A DNA stretch of 5,636 bases from Desulfobacterales bacterium (GTDB taxonomy: Bacteria > Desulfobacterota > Desulfobacteria > Desulfobacterales > Desulfobacteraceae): positions 1-5,636 of the forward strand of contig JAKSAU010000890.1 in NCBI GenBank assembly GCA_022361535.1. The letters run 5' to 3'. Numbering within the stretch: position 1 is the first letter of the stretch; the number at the start of each line of letters is the position of its first letter. Positions 1 through 5,636 of the stretch are shown one piece after another. The notes beneath the pieces were generated by a model. The model searched no databases. It saw only the letters and a list, made by a program, of their open reading frames with translations, and was not told the origin of the DNA. A program made the translations under genes and the position numbers.

Positions 1-23
1 GCCTTAACCCTTCTTCCCCTGGT

Positions 24-52
24 TTGACATAAACCTGGATAGGTTTTATGTT
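24..52 (+). promoter_or_regulatory. Possible sigma70-type promoter of the NUDIX gene
   Basis: A perfect -35 hexamer TTGACA lies at 24-29. After a 17-bp spacer, TATGTT at 47-52 matches the -10 consensus at 4 of 6 positions. Transcription would then begin near position 59. If the promoter is real, the ATG at 48 would lie upstream of the transcript start and the ATG at 81 would be the true start codon. The weak -10 makes this a moderate call. The first 20 or so bases show no other recognisable feature. Confidence 0.4.
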
Positions 53-71
53 GATATCGCAATTCTACATT

Positions 72-77
72 AGGAGG
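72..77 (+). promoter_or_regulatory. Shine-Dalgarno site deciding the NUDIX start
   Basis: A full AGGAGG at 72-77 lies 3 nt before the ATG at 81. The spacing is shorter than usual, but the match is perfect. The alternative ATG at 48 has only a weak AGG at 41-43 before it. This favours 81 as the start. Confidence 0.5.
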
Positions 78-80
78 CCC

Positions 81-656
81 ATGGACCAGTCAGCATGTAT
101 TGAGAAAATTCATTCAGCTGTTACCGCAGCAGATCATCCACTGCCACCGGATCCTTCCGTCTATCAACCCACTAGTGTTATCGCGCTTTTTTTGTTCAAT
201 TCAGATCCATCCCTGCTTTTTATCCAGAAAGCGGACAAGGAAGGTTACCCCTGGCGAAACCAGATGGCGTTCCCAGGCGGTCATGTGGATGAAAATGACC
301 TGTCTCCAAAACATGCTGCTTTACGGGAATTAGAAGAAGAAATGAGCATTATTGAGAGTAATGTTCAGGTCATGGGGTCTTTAGGTCACTTCCAGACCCT
401 GAATCATAAAGACATCCAGGCATTTACCGGAATCTGGAACCAGAAGGACACCATTTCTTTTGACACCGAAGAAATTTCAAGGGTGTTTAAAATTCCCTTT
501 GCCCATCTGGAGTCTGTTCATAAAGAAAAAGGGTATAACGGAAGAACGCCCAACATCATGGAACTGACCTATCCTTATGAAGATGTGGTAATTTGGGGAG
601 TTACTGCAAAAATTCTGCACCACCTCATTGAAGTGGTCAATGGTTTAAAAGGCTGA
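81..656 (+). CDS. NUDIX hydrolase, NudL/CoA-pyrophosphatase-like
   Basis: Predicted cytoplasmic NUDIX pyrophosphohydrolase of 191 residues, close to the length of E. coli NudL. The core reads FPGGHVD (from about residue 64) and then ALRELEEEM (80-88). Spacing from the GG pair to the R-E-x-x-E-E metal-binding helix matches NudL-type proteins as I recall them. A C-terminal WGVTAKIL (172-179) corresponds to the WGMTA segment of that family. The family cleaves CoA and related nucleotide-diphosphate compounds. The upstream NuCoA-type motif (LLFIQKADKE...RNQMAFPGG) is degenerate: the residue before QMAFPGG is N where the family usually has G, so the exact substrate is uncertain. An in-frame ATG at 48 would add 11 residues. 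I prefer 81 because of the AGGAGG site, the possible promoter overlapping position 48, and the family length. The gene stands alone on its strand and converges on the small membrane-protein gene, with 1 bp between stop codons. Confidence 0.88.
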   Translation: MDQSACIEKIHSAVTAADHPLPPDPSVYQPTSVIALFLFNSDPSLLFIQKADKEGYPWRNQMAFPGGHVDENDLSPKHAALRELEEEMSIIESNVQVMGSLGHFQTLNHKDIQAFTGIWNQKDTISFDTEEISRVFKIPFAHLESVHKEKGYNGRTPNIMELTYPYEDVVIWGVTAKILHHLIEVVNGLKG

Positions 657-657
657 A

Positions 658-912
658 TCAATCGTGTTTATCTCTGGCACGCAGCCTAAAAAAAATTTTA
701 ACGACCAAAAAGGCGGCCATACCTCCCAGCATGCATGGAAACCAGATGTGGGGCACAAACGATGGATCGGCATTGGCGACAAAGACTCCGGCCACAGAAA
801 AGCAGAACACCACCACCATAATCCAGATCAGCACCCAGCAGGCAAAGTTGGAATCATACCAGGGGGTTATGGTTTTTCTAAAGTAAGGATTTTGGTCTAA
901 CTGCATTTGCAT
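658..912 (-). CDS. Small protein with two predicted membrane helices, function unknown
   Basis: This 84-residue protein is not assigned to a named family. Its hydrophilic N-terminus (about 1-24, with NPYFRKTITPWYDSN) is followed by a hydrophobic stretch at about 25-47, a short loop with ADPSFVPH, a second hydrophobic stretch at about 54-75, and a basic, charged tail (RLRARDKHD). This predicts a two-helix inner-membrane protein with a short loop. The composition is typical of a real membrane protein, and the frame fills the space between the NUDIX stop and the nrdD control region. The start is uncertain: ATG at 912 or ATG at 906 (third codon), neither with a strong Shine-Dalgarno. It is divergent from nrdD and shares the intergenic region with the NrdR boxes, the nearer being 22 bp from its start. 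It ends 1 bp from the NUDIX stop, so no separate terminator fits between them. No catalytic motif is visible. Confidence 0.7.
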   Translation of the reverse strand: MQMQLDQNPYFRKTITPWYDSNFACWVLIWIMVVVFCFSVAGVFVANADPSFVPHIWFPCMLGGMAAFLVVKIFFRLRARDKHD

Positions 913-934
913 CCATGTTCAATTTATGTTAAAA

Positions 935-950
935 ACACAATATATAGTTT
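935..950. promoter_or_regulatory. NrdR box 1 (distal operator)
   Basis: The 16-mer ACACAATATATAGTTT fits the known NrdR-box consensus acaCwAtATaTwGtgt at all positions except one near the end (T for g at 949). It lies just upstream of the -35 element of the nrdD promoter. NrdR is the zinc-finger/ATP-cone repressor of ribonucleotide reductase genes, which senses (d)ATP. The site and the regulated gene type agree. Confidence 0.88.
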
Positions 951-957
951 TTTTCTC

Positions 958-985
958 TTGACACGACACTATATATTGCGATAAA
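958..985 (+). promoter_or_regulatory. Predicted promoter of the nrdD-nrdG cluster
   Basis: A perfect TTGACA at 958-963 is followed after 16 bp by GATAAA at 980-985, which matches the -10 consensus at 4 of 6. Transcription would start near 992 and give a leader of about 85 nt. NrdR box 2 fills the spacer and overlaps the first bases of the -10, so a bound repressor would block RNA polymerase. An alternative -10, TATATT at 972-977 (5 of 6), has only a T-run as its -35 and is less likely. Confidence 0.65.
966..981. promoter_or_regulatory. NrdR box 2 (proximal operator)
   Basis: The 16-mer ACACTATATATTGCGA matches the NrdR-box core (CwAtATaTwG) perfectly, with a diverged right flank. It begins exactly 31 bp after box 1, the three-helical-turn phasing known for paired NrdR boxes. 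The central 11 bp of the two boxes (938-948 and 968-978) are exact reverse complements of each other. It overlaps the predicted nrdD promoter spacer. Confidence 0.88.
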
Positions 986-1078
986 TCTGACGCCAGCCCG
1001 GGAGATACCAGGATGGACTTTCCTGCGGCATCAGGCAACAAGATAAGCTAATTCCAATCAGATTTCAAGAGGTGGCAG

Positions 1079-3187
1079 ATGTTTGAGCAAATCAAAAAAC
1101 GTGACGGACGGGTAGCTGAATTCGATTCATCCAAGATCACCAATGCTTTGATCAAAGCAGGTGAGGCAACAACAGAATTTAACGGCAGGGAAGCCAAAAA
1201 ACTAACCATGCGTGTATTGACCCTGGCCCGGGATCTTCAGCTTGGACCCATCCCCGAAGTAGAGGATATTCAGGACATTGTTGAACGGGTCCTGTTGGAT
1301 TCCCCGTTTTACAAAACTGCCAAAGCCTATATTATTTACCGTGAACAGCACAACCAGATCCGTAAAATCGCCATTGATGAAAATGTGGGTCTCATGGAAT
1401 CCTACATCAGCCAAATGGACTGGAAAGTAAAAGAAAACTCCAATATGAGTTACTCACTCCAGGGGCTGAACAACTACATTTCCTCAGACATTACCGCAGA
1501 GTACTGGCTCAACAAAATTTATCCCCCGGAAGTGAGAGATGCCCACTATGCAGGAGATATCCATATCCATGACCTAAGCCTTTTGTCCGTATATTGTGTG
1601 GGCTGGGATCTTCAGGATCTTCTCGTAGAAGGGTTTAAAGGTGTTGCCGGTAAAGTGGAATCCTCTCCGCCTAAACATTTTAGATCTGCCTTAGGACAAA
1701 TTGTCAACTTTTTCTACACGCTCCAGGGTGAAGCTGCCGGTGCCCAAGCCATGTCAAACTTTGATACCCTGCTTGCCCCTTTTGTCCGGTACGACAACCT
1801 TGAATATAAGGAAGTCAAACAGGCTCTCCAGGAATTTGTATTCAACATTAATATTCCCACCAGGGTTGGTTTCCAGACACCGTTTACCAACATCACCATG
1901 GATCTTAATGTCCCCTCTACCCTGAAAGATTCTCCTATTATCATCGGCGGCGAATACAAGGAAGAGACCTATGCCGGATACCAGGATGAGATGGACATGA
2001 TCAATGCCGCTTTTGCAGAAGTTATGATGGAAGGGGATGCCAAAGGCCGTGTATTTACGTTCCCCATCCCGACATACAATATCACCGAGGATTTTGACTG
2101 GAGCAATCCAAAGCTTGAAAACATCTGGAAGATGACTGGAAAGTACGGCATCCCCTATTTCTCCAACTTTGTTAATTCCGATATGGATCCTGAAGATGCA
2201 AGATCCATGTGCTGCCGGCTGCGCCTGGACAACCGGGAGCTGCGCAAACGCGGCGGTGGCCTGTTTGGTGCCAATCCTTTGACCGGCTCCATCGGTGTTG
2301 TTACCTTGAACCTGCCCAGGGTCGGGTATGTGGCCCAGGATGAAGCAGACTTCCTGGATCGTCTGGATAAGCTCATTGAAATCTCTGCAGACTCTTTGAG
2401 TATCAAGCGTAAGATTCTTGAAAAATTTACAGACGGCAATCTGTATCCCTATTCAAAATTCTACTTGAGAAAAATCAAGGAAAGCACTGGGGTTTACTGG
2501 CGTAATCACTTTTCCACCATTGGCGTTTTGGGCATGAACGAAGCCTGCATCAACTTCATGGGTGAGAATTACGGGATTGCTACAGCCAAAGGCCAGGCAT
2601 TTGCCGTTAAAGTCATGGACCATATCCGCTCCAAGATAGAAGCGCTCCAGGAAACCACAGGTGAAATCTTCAACCTGGAAGCCACCCCTGCTGAAGGCAC
2701 CACCTATAGATTTGCCAATCTGGATAAGAAAAAATTCAAAAACATTGTCTGCGCCAATGAAGAAGAGTTCCAGAGTGGGTCAGATCCCTTTTACACCAAC
2801 TCCACCCATTTGCCGGTCAACTATACTGACGACCTGTTCGAAGCCCTGGAGCTCCAGGACGACCTGCAAACCAAGTACACCGGCGGCACAGTCCAGCACC
2901 TTTTCCTGGGCGAGGAAGTGGAAGATACGGAGGTGGTTAAACAGGTGGTGTCCAAAGTATCTAATAGTTTCCGCCTGCCATACTTCACCCTGACCCCGAC
3001 CTTCTCTGTCTGCCCCTCTCACGGGTATATTTCTGGCGAGCATGAAAAATGCGCAACCTGCGACTCAGACACAGAAGTCTACTCCAGGGTGGTTGGATAC
3101 CTGAGACCTGTTGGCCAGTGGAATAACGGCAAGCAGACTGAATTTTGCATGCGCAAGACCTACAACACGCACAAAGTAGCGTCTTAA
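1079..3187 (+). CDS. nrdD: Anaerobic (class III) ribonucleoside-triphosphate reductase
   Basis: Cytoplasmic glycyl-radical enzyme that reduces ribonucleoside triphosphates to deoxyribonucleotides without oxygen; 702 residues, a normal full length. An N-terminal ATP-cone (about 3-95: KKRDGRVAEFD, then KAYIIYREQ) provides dATP/ATP activity control. The catalytic barrel follows, with HIHDL (162-166), a conserved active-site Cys173 in YCVGWDL, and the CC pair at 378-379 in RSMCCRLRLD, expected to include the thiyl-radical cysteine. GGGLFGANPLTGSIGVVTLNLPR (from 392) is also typical of the family. The C-terminus has a zinc-site pattern C645-x2-H648-x9-C658-x2-C661 and the glycyl-radical loop RVVGY, with Gly673 as predicted radical site, then WNNGKQTEF. 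The start has a good Shine-Dalgarno (AAGAGGTGG, 1067-1075). NrdR boxes precede the gene and nrdG follows after 9 nt. Formate- versus thioredoxin-type reductant use cannot be settled by eye. Confidence 0.98.
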   Translation: MFEQIKKRDGRVAEFDSSKITNALIKAGEATTEFNGREAKKLTMRVLTLARDLQLGPIPEVEDIQDIVERVLLDSPFYKTAKAYIIYREQHNQIRKIAIDENVGLMESYISQMDWKVKENSNMSYSLQGLNNYISSDITAEYWLNKIYPPEVRDAHYAGDIHIHDLSLLSVYCVGWDLQDLLVEGFKGVAGKVESSPPKHFRSALGQIVNFFYTLQGEAAGAQAMSNFDTLLAPFVRYDNLEYKEVKQALQEFVFNINIPTRVGFQTPFTNITMDLNVPSTLKDSPIIIGGEYKEETYAGYQDEMDMINAAFAEVMMEGDAKGRVFTFPIPTYNITEDFDWSNPKLENIWKMTGKYGIPYFSNFVNSDMDPEDARSMCCRLRLDNRELRKRGGGLFGANPLTGSIGVVTLNLPRVGYVAQDEADFLDRLDKLIEISADSLSIKRKILEKFTDGNLYPYSKFYLRKIKESTGVYWRNHFSTIGVLGMNEACINFMGENYGIATAKGQAFAVKVMDHIRSKIEALQETTGEIFNLEATPAEGTTYRFANLDKKKFKNIVCANEEEFQSGSDPFYTNSTHLPVNYTDDLFEALELQDDLQTKYTGGTVQHLFLGEEVEDTEVVKQVVSKVSNSFRLPYFTLTPTFSVCPSHGYISGEHEKCATCDSDTEVYSRVVGYLRPVGQWNNGKQTEFCMRKTYNTHKVAS

Positions 3188-3196
3188 GAGTCACAT

Positions 3197-3919
3197 ATGC
3201 ACATCGGCGGATTTCAGAAAAACTCCCTGATTGATTTTCCGGGGCAGATAGCCTGCGTCGTGTTCACACCCGGCTGCAACTTCACCTGCCCCTACTGCCA
3301 TAATCCGGACTTGGCTGCCGGTTCCGTAGCCCCTGACACGGGCAGCGGGACCGGCAGTTCCATTTATACCCAGGAAGAAGTTCTTGCATTCCTTGAAAAA
3401 CGTAAAGGCATGCTGGACGGTGTGGCCATCACCGGTGGAGAGCCCACGTTGCAAAAGGATCTCGAAGACTTTATCAAACGCGTCCGGGCATTGGGATACA
3501 AAATCAAGCTGGACTCAAACGGCACCCGGCCAAAGGTGCTTGAATCTCTTTTGGATCAAAAGCTTGTGGATTATCTGGCCATGGATATTAAAACCGATCT
3601 AGCCCATTATCCTATGGTCATGAAGAATCCGGATCATGTGGGCCGAATCCAGCAAAGCATCAGTCTGATAATGGAAAAGGCTACAGCTTACGAGTTCAGG
3701 ACCACCTGCGTAAAACCTTATATCACTACTGAAATCATGAGGAATATAGGAGAGTTGATCCAGGGTACAGCATCTTATGTGCTCCAGCCCTGTTCAAGGA
3801 ATGTAGAAATCCTTGATCCGGAATTTCTCAAGCAGGAAGATAACTTTTTCACCCCGGACGAAATGGAAAATCTTAAAAAGATTATCTCGCCGTTTGTCCA
3901 AAAAGTGAAGATCCGTTAA
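3197..3919 (+). CDS. nrdG: Anaerobic ribonucleotide reductase activating protein (radical SAM)
   Basis: This 240-residue radical-SAM activase generates the glycyl radical on NrdD by reductive cleavage of S-adenosylmethionine. The [4Fe-4S]-binding motif is C27-x3-C31-x2-C34 (CNFTCPYCHNPDL), and the SAM-contacting GGEP is at 80-83 in GVAITGGEPTLQ. The N-terminus GGFQKNSLIDFPG is typical of the NrdG subfamily found in strict anaerobes, which is longer than the roughly 150-residue E. coli NrdG. Between the cluster motif and the first helix lies a Gly/Ser/Thr-rich linker (about 41-56, AAGSVAPDTGSGTGSS) that looks longer than in the relatives I recall. The ATG at 3197 follows AAGAG (3186-3190) with 6 nt spacing. 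The Shine-Dalgarno overlaps the nrdD stop codon, consistent with coupled translation in one transcript. Confidence 0.96.
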   Translation: MHIGGFQKNSLIDFPGQIACVVFTPGCNFTCPYCHNPDLAAGSVAPDTGSGTGSSIYTQEEVLAFLEKRKGMLDGVAITGGEPTLQKDLEDFIKRVRALGYKIKLDSNGTRPKVLESLLDQKLVDYLAMDIKTDLAHYPMVMKNPDHVGRIQQSISLIMEKATAYEFRTTCVKPYITTEIMRNIGELIQGTASYVLQPCSRNVEILDPEFLKQEDNFFTPDEMENLKKIISPFVQKVKIR

Positions 3920-3944
3920 CCATAGTTATTCAGAGCAATCTTAA

Positions 3945-4772
3945 ATGAAAACTATCACACTTGTTTATTTTAGTCCCACAAAGACAACACGTACCATACT
4001 TGAAACAGCTGCAAATGCACTGGCCGAGCGTCTCGGCTTAGCCAATAATGCGGTCAGAACGATTGATGTCACCCGTCCTGCCCACCGCATGTCAGCCTGT
4101 CCCCAGTTTGATGATTCAGACATTGTACTGCTTGGCGCACCGGTTTATGCCGGTCGTTTACCGGAAGATGCTGCCGAATTTTTCAAAACCATAAAGGCAA
4201 CCGGCACCCCTGCCGCTCTTACAGTCTTATACGGAAACAGGGAATTTGAAGATGCCCTGCTCGAGTTGAAAGATATTTCCCAGGACTGCGGTTTTATCCC
4301 TGTTGCAGGATCTGCATTTATTGGCGAACATTCCTTCTCAAGTGACGATATTCCCATTGCAGGAAGCAGGCCGGATAAAAATGACCTTAAAAAGGCTGTT
4401 CTTTTTGGGGAAAAGATAGCCGCGCTTGTAGAAAATGAAGAGCATATTGCAAACATTGGTCCGTTGGATGTTCCGGGAAATTTCCCATACAAAGAAGGCA
4501 TGGGCAAAGGTGCTTTTGAATTTGTCCAGGTAACAGCTGACTGTGACAATTGCGGCACCTGTGTTACGGTCTGCCCAAAGGATGCTGTAGATGAGATCAA
4601 CGGCTATACCACGGTGGACATCCGTTGTATTTTCTGCTGCGCATGCATCAAGGCTTGCCCGAACCAGGCAAGACAGATCAAAGAAGGTCCCATGAGAGAC
4701 AAAGCCCGGTGGCTGAATGAAAATTGTTCCGAGCATAAACAGCCGGAAACATTTTTTGCCCCGGTGATTTAG
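3945..4772 (+). CDS. EFR1-like flavodoxin-domain / 2[4Fe-4S] ferredoxin protein
   Basis: Predicted soluble electron carrier of 275 residues. The N-terminal half is flavodoxin-like: beta strand ITLVYFS then the phosphate-binding loop SPTKTTRT (10-17), and LLGAPVYAGRLPEDAAEFF (62-80), which fits the flavin-contacting loop of this fold. The C-terminal part has two tandem [4Fe-4S] motifs, C200-x2-C203-x2-C206-x3-C210-P and C228-x2-C231-x2-C234-x3-C238-P, with an extra Cys232 beside the second. This architecture matches the EFR1-type ferredoxins of anaerobes, whose partners are mostly unknown. It starts 25 nt after nrdG, has only a weak Shine-Dalgarno (AGAG, 3932-3935), and ends just before a strong terminator, so it is probably the last gene of the nrdDG transcript. 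I infer that it may feed electrons to NrdG, which needs a reduced flavodoxin or ferredoxin; sequence alone does not prove this. FMN binding is likewise inferred from the fold. Confidence 0.9.
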   Translation: MKTITLVYFSPTKTTRTILETAANALAERLGLANNAVRTIDVTRPAHRMSACPQFDDSDIVLLGAPVYAGRLPEDAAEFFKTIKATGTPAALTVLYGNREFEDALLELKDISQDCGFIPVAGSAFIGEHSFSSDDIPIAGSRPDKNDLKKAVLFGEKIAALVENEEHIANIGPLDVPGNFPYKEGMGKGAFEFVQVTADCDNCGTCVTVCPKDAVDEINGYTTVDIRCIFCCACIKACPNQARQIKEGPMRDKARWLNENCSEHKQPETFFAPVI

Positions 4773-4793
4773 TCTACTGTTCTTAAATCAAAT

Positions 4794-4840
4794 AAAAAAA
4801 CCTGGCAGGATAATCAAAATTCTGCCAGGTTTTCTTTTTT
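4794..4840. terminator. Bidirectional rho-independent terminator
   Basis: A stem with perfect 8-bp core CCTGGCAG (4801-4808) and CTGCCAGG (4822-4829) is extended outward by A/T pairs (4797-4800 with 4830-4833) and inward by a G-T and an A-T pair, giving about 14 bp around a 9-nt loop. On the plus strand it is followed by TTTTCTTTTTT. On the minus strand the A-run at 4794-4800 becomes a seven-T run. It sits between the convergent stops of the flavodoxin-ferredoxin gene (4772) and codB (4859), so it can end both transcripts. Confidence 0.93.
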
Positions 4841-4858
4841 ATATTATCTTGCTGCTGA

Positions 4859-5636
4859 TCAGGATTTAACAGCTTTTCCGGAACCCACCATTGCAGCGAC
4901 TTGCTCAGCTATCAGATATACACCAATAGCGCAGAACACTGAGTTAACCGGTGCAATGCCGGGTAGATAACGTGCAGCCAGAACACCTGCCAGCCAGGCA
5001 ATGATTGCAGTAGGACGAATTGCTTCAAACCGTGTGTCACCAAGAGACCCATAGCACCCTTTTTTAACCAGGAAGTAATCGGCGATGATCACCCCGCCTA
5101 TTGAAGGTAGCATGGTGTTGAGAAAACTGAGCCATCCCACAAAGTTATTGTAAAGGTAAAGGGCCATAATGGTGCCCAATGCACCATTGATCAATACCAA
5201 CAGTTTTTTGGGCAGACGCGTGATATTTGAAAACCCGAGACCTGAGGCATAAAGAGCACTGTCATTGGTGGTCCAGATATTCAATCCCAGGATAACCATG
5301 GCCCAAACAATCATGCCTTGTTTAAGCAAAACTTCTGAAATATCTGCCTGCTGGTAAAAAGTCGCGCCCACAGCACCGAACAAAAACATCAGGCTGTTAC
5401 CAAGGAAAAAAGCAATTACCGTTGTGGATACTGCAATTTTTGTGTTCTTTGAAAACCTGGTGAAATCAGGAGTAAGCGTTCCCCCTGAAATAAAGGAAGC
5501 TACGCATATGCCGATTGCAGTAAACAGTCCCATGGGCTCAGCCGGAACTGCATCAAACCAGGCAGACAATCCGCCAAATTCGCCAAATGCGGTTCCCACG
5601 GACACAAATCCCAAAACCGCAATTGCAGGTACCGCC
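4859..5636 (-). CDS. codB: Cytosine permease CodB (NCS1 family), 5' end outside the window
   Basis: This is the C-terminal 258 residues of an inner-membrane cytosine transporter of the nucleobase-cation-symport-1 family. From memory it is highly similar to E. coli CodB (about 419 residues), so roughly the last 60% is present. Shared blocks are AVPAIAVLG at the window edge, FISGGTLTPDFTRF, FFLGNSLMFLFGA, LGLNIWTTNDSALYASGLGF, LYNNFVGWLSFL and GGVIIADY, with PGIAPVNSVF near the end. Multiple hydrophobic helices run throughout. The frame stays open to the edge (reading from 5635), so the TTG at 5614 is not the start. The fragment's residues, including those around IWTTND, look intact, suggesting a functional gene. 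It converges on the nrdDG cluster and ends at the shared terminator, so cytosine deaminase (codA) does not follow as it does in E. coli codBA. Any codA would lie elsewhere or upstream. Confidence 0.93.
   Translation of the reverse strand, partial: AVPAIAVLGFVSVGTAFGEFGGLSAWFDAVPAEPMGLFTAIGICVASFISGGTLTPDFTRFSKNTKIAVSTTVIAFFLGNSLMFLFGAVGATFYQQADISEVLLKQGMIVWAMVILGLNIWTTNDSALYASGLGFSNITRLPKKLLVLINGALGTIMALYLYNNFVGWLSFLNTMLPSIGGVIIADYFLVKKGCYGSLGDTRFEAIRPTAIIAWLAGVLAARYLPGIAPVNSVFCAIGVYLIAEQVAAMVGSGKAVKS

Noticed and set aside
664..900. Plus-strand 78-codon frame opposite the small membrane protein
   Set aside because: Its His/Lys/Gly-rich translation looks like antisense of a hydrophobic protein, and it has no plausible ribosome-binding site. 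The minus-strand membrane protein is more credible.
938..978. The 11-bp inverted repeat as a transcription terminator or large hairpin
   Set aside because: The arms are A/T-rich and 19 bp apart, and they match NrdR boxes, so the symmetry is better explained as a paired operator.
1000..1078. A riboswitch (e.g. cobalamin) in the nrdD leader
   Set aside because: The leader is only about 85 nt and shows no conserved riboswitch core; regulation is already explained by NrdR boxes.
2155..3043. Long minus-strand open frames opposite nrdD (e.g. 2155-2439 and 2780-3043)
   Set aside because: They lie entirely inside the well-supported nrdD, have no family features, and are expected shadows of its codon usage.
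4145..4736. Minus-strand open frames of 151 and 132 codons opposite the flavodoxin-ferredoxin gene
   Set aside because: The plus frame has clear iron-sulfur and flavodoxin motifs; the minus frames show no motifs and overlap each other.
5612..5614. TTG at 5614 as the codB start
   Set aside because: The frame continues to the window edge with AVPAIAV, a segment conserved within CodB, so the gene is only truncated by the window.

Overview
The window reads like a chromosomal segment of an anaerobic bacterium. It carries the oxygen-sensitive class III ribonucleotide reductase (nrdD-nrdG), followed by a flavodoxin/bis-[4Fe-4S] ferredoxin fusion. The moderate GC content and protein style suggest Desulfobacterota (a Desulfobacter-like sulfate reducer), but this is an impression from sequence style, not a search result. 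Nothing looks mobile: there is no transposase, integrase, tRNA, CRISPR array or long repeat.

Layout, left to right. (1) A plus-strand NUDIX hydrolase of the NudL/CoA-pyrophosphatase type (81-656, or from 48) with a possible sigma70-type promoter just upstream. (2) A small minus-strand protein with two predicted membrane segments (658-912), tail-to-tail with the NUDIX gene and only 1 bp between the stop codons. (3) A 166-bp divergent control region (913-1078) holding two near-consensus NrdR boxes whose starts are exactly 31 bp apart, wrapped around a TTGACA-type promoter that faces nrdD. (4) A plus-strand cluster: nrdD (1079-3187), nrdG (3197-3919) and an EFR1-like flavodoxin-ferredoxin protein (3945-4772), with gaps of 9 and 25 nt. 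(5) A strong hairpin terminator (4794-4840) with T-runs on both strands, placed to end both this cluster and the convergent gene to its right. (6) The C-terminal part of a minus-strand cytosine permease, codB (4859 to the window edge), cut off at its 5' end by the window. There is no gene-free stretch longer than about 170 bp.

How the genes work together. NrdD makes deoxyribonucleotides without oxygen by glycyl-radical chemistry. NrdG installs that radical using S-adenosylmethionine and a [4Fe-4S] cluster, which must be reduced by a low-potential electron donor. The third gene encodes a protein with both flavodoxin-like and ferredoxin domains, so it is a natural candidate for that donor; this is inference from context. 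NrdR, encoded elsewhere, would repress the cluster when dATP is high. CodB (pyrimidine base uptake) and the NUDIX enzyme also touch nucleotide or cofactor metabolism, but the layout does not show that they belong to the same regulon. The most notable signals are the tandem NrdR operator, the possible dedicated redox partner of NrdG, and the unrecognised small membrane protein that shares the NrdR control region. I found no clearly new multi-gene system.
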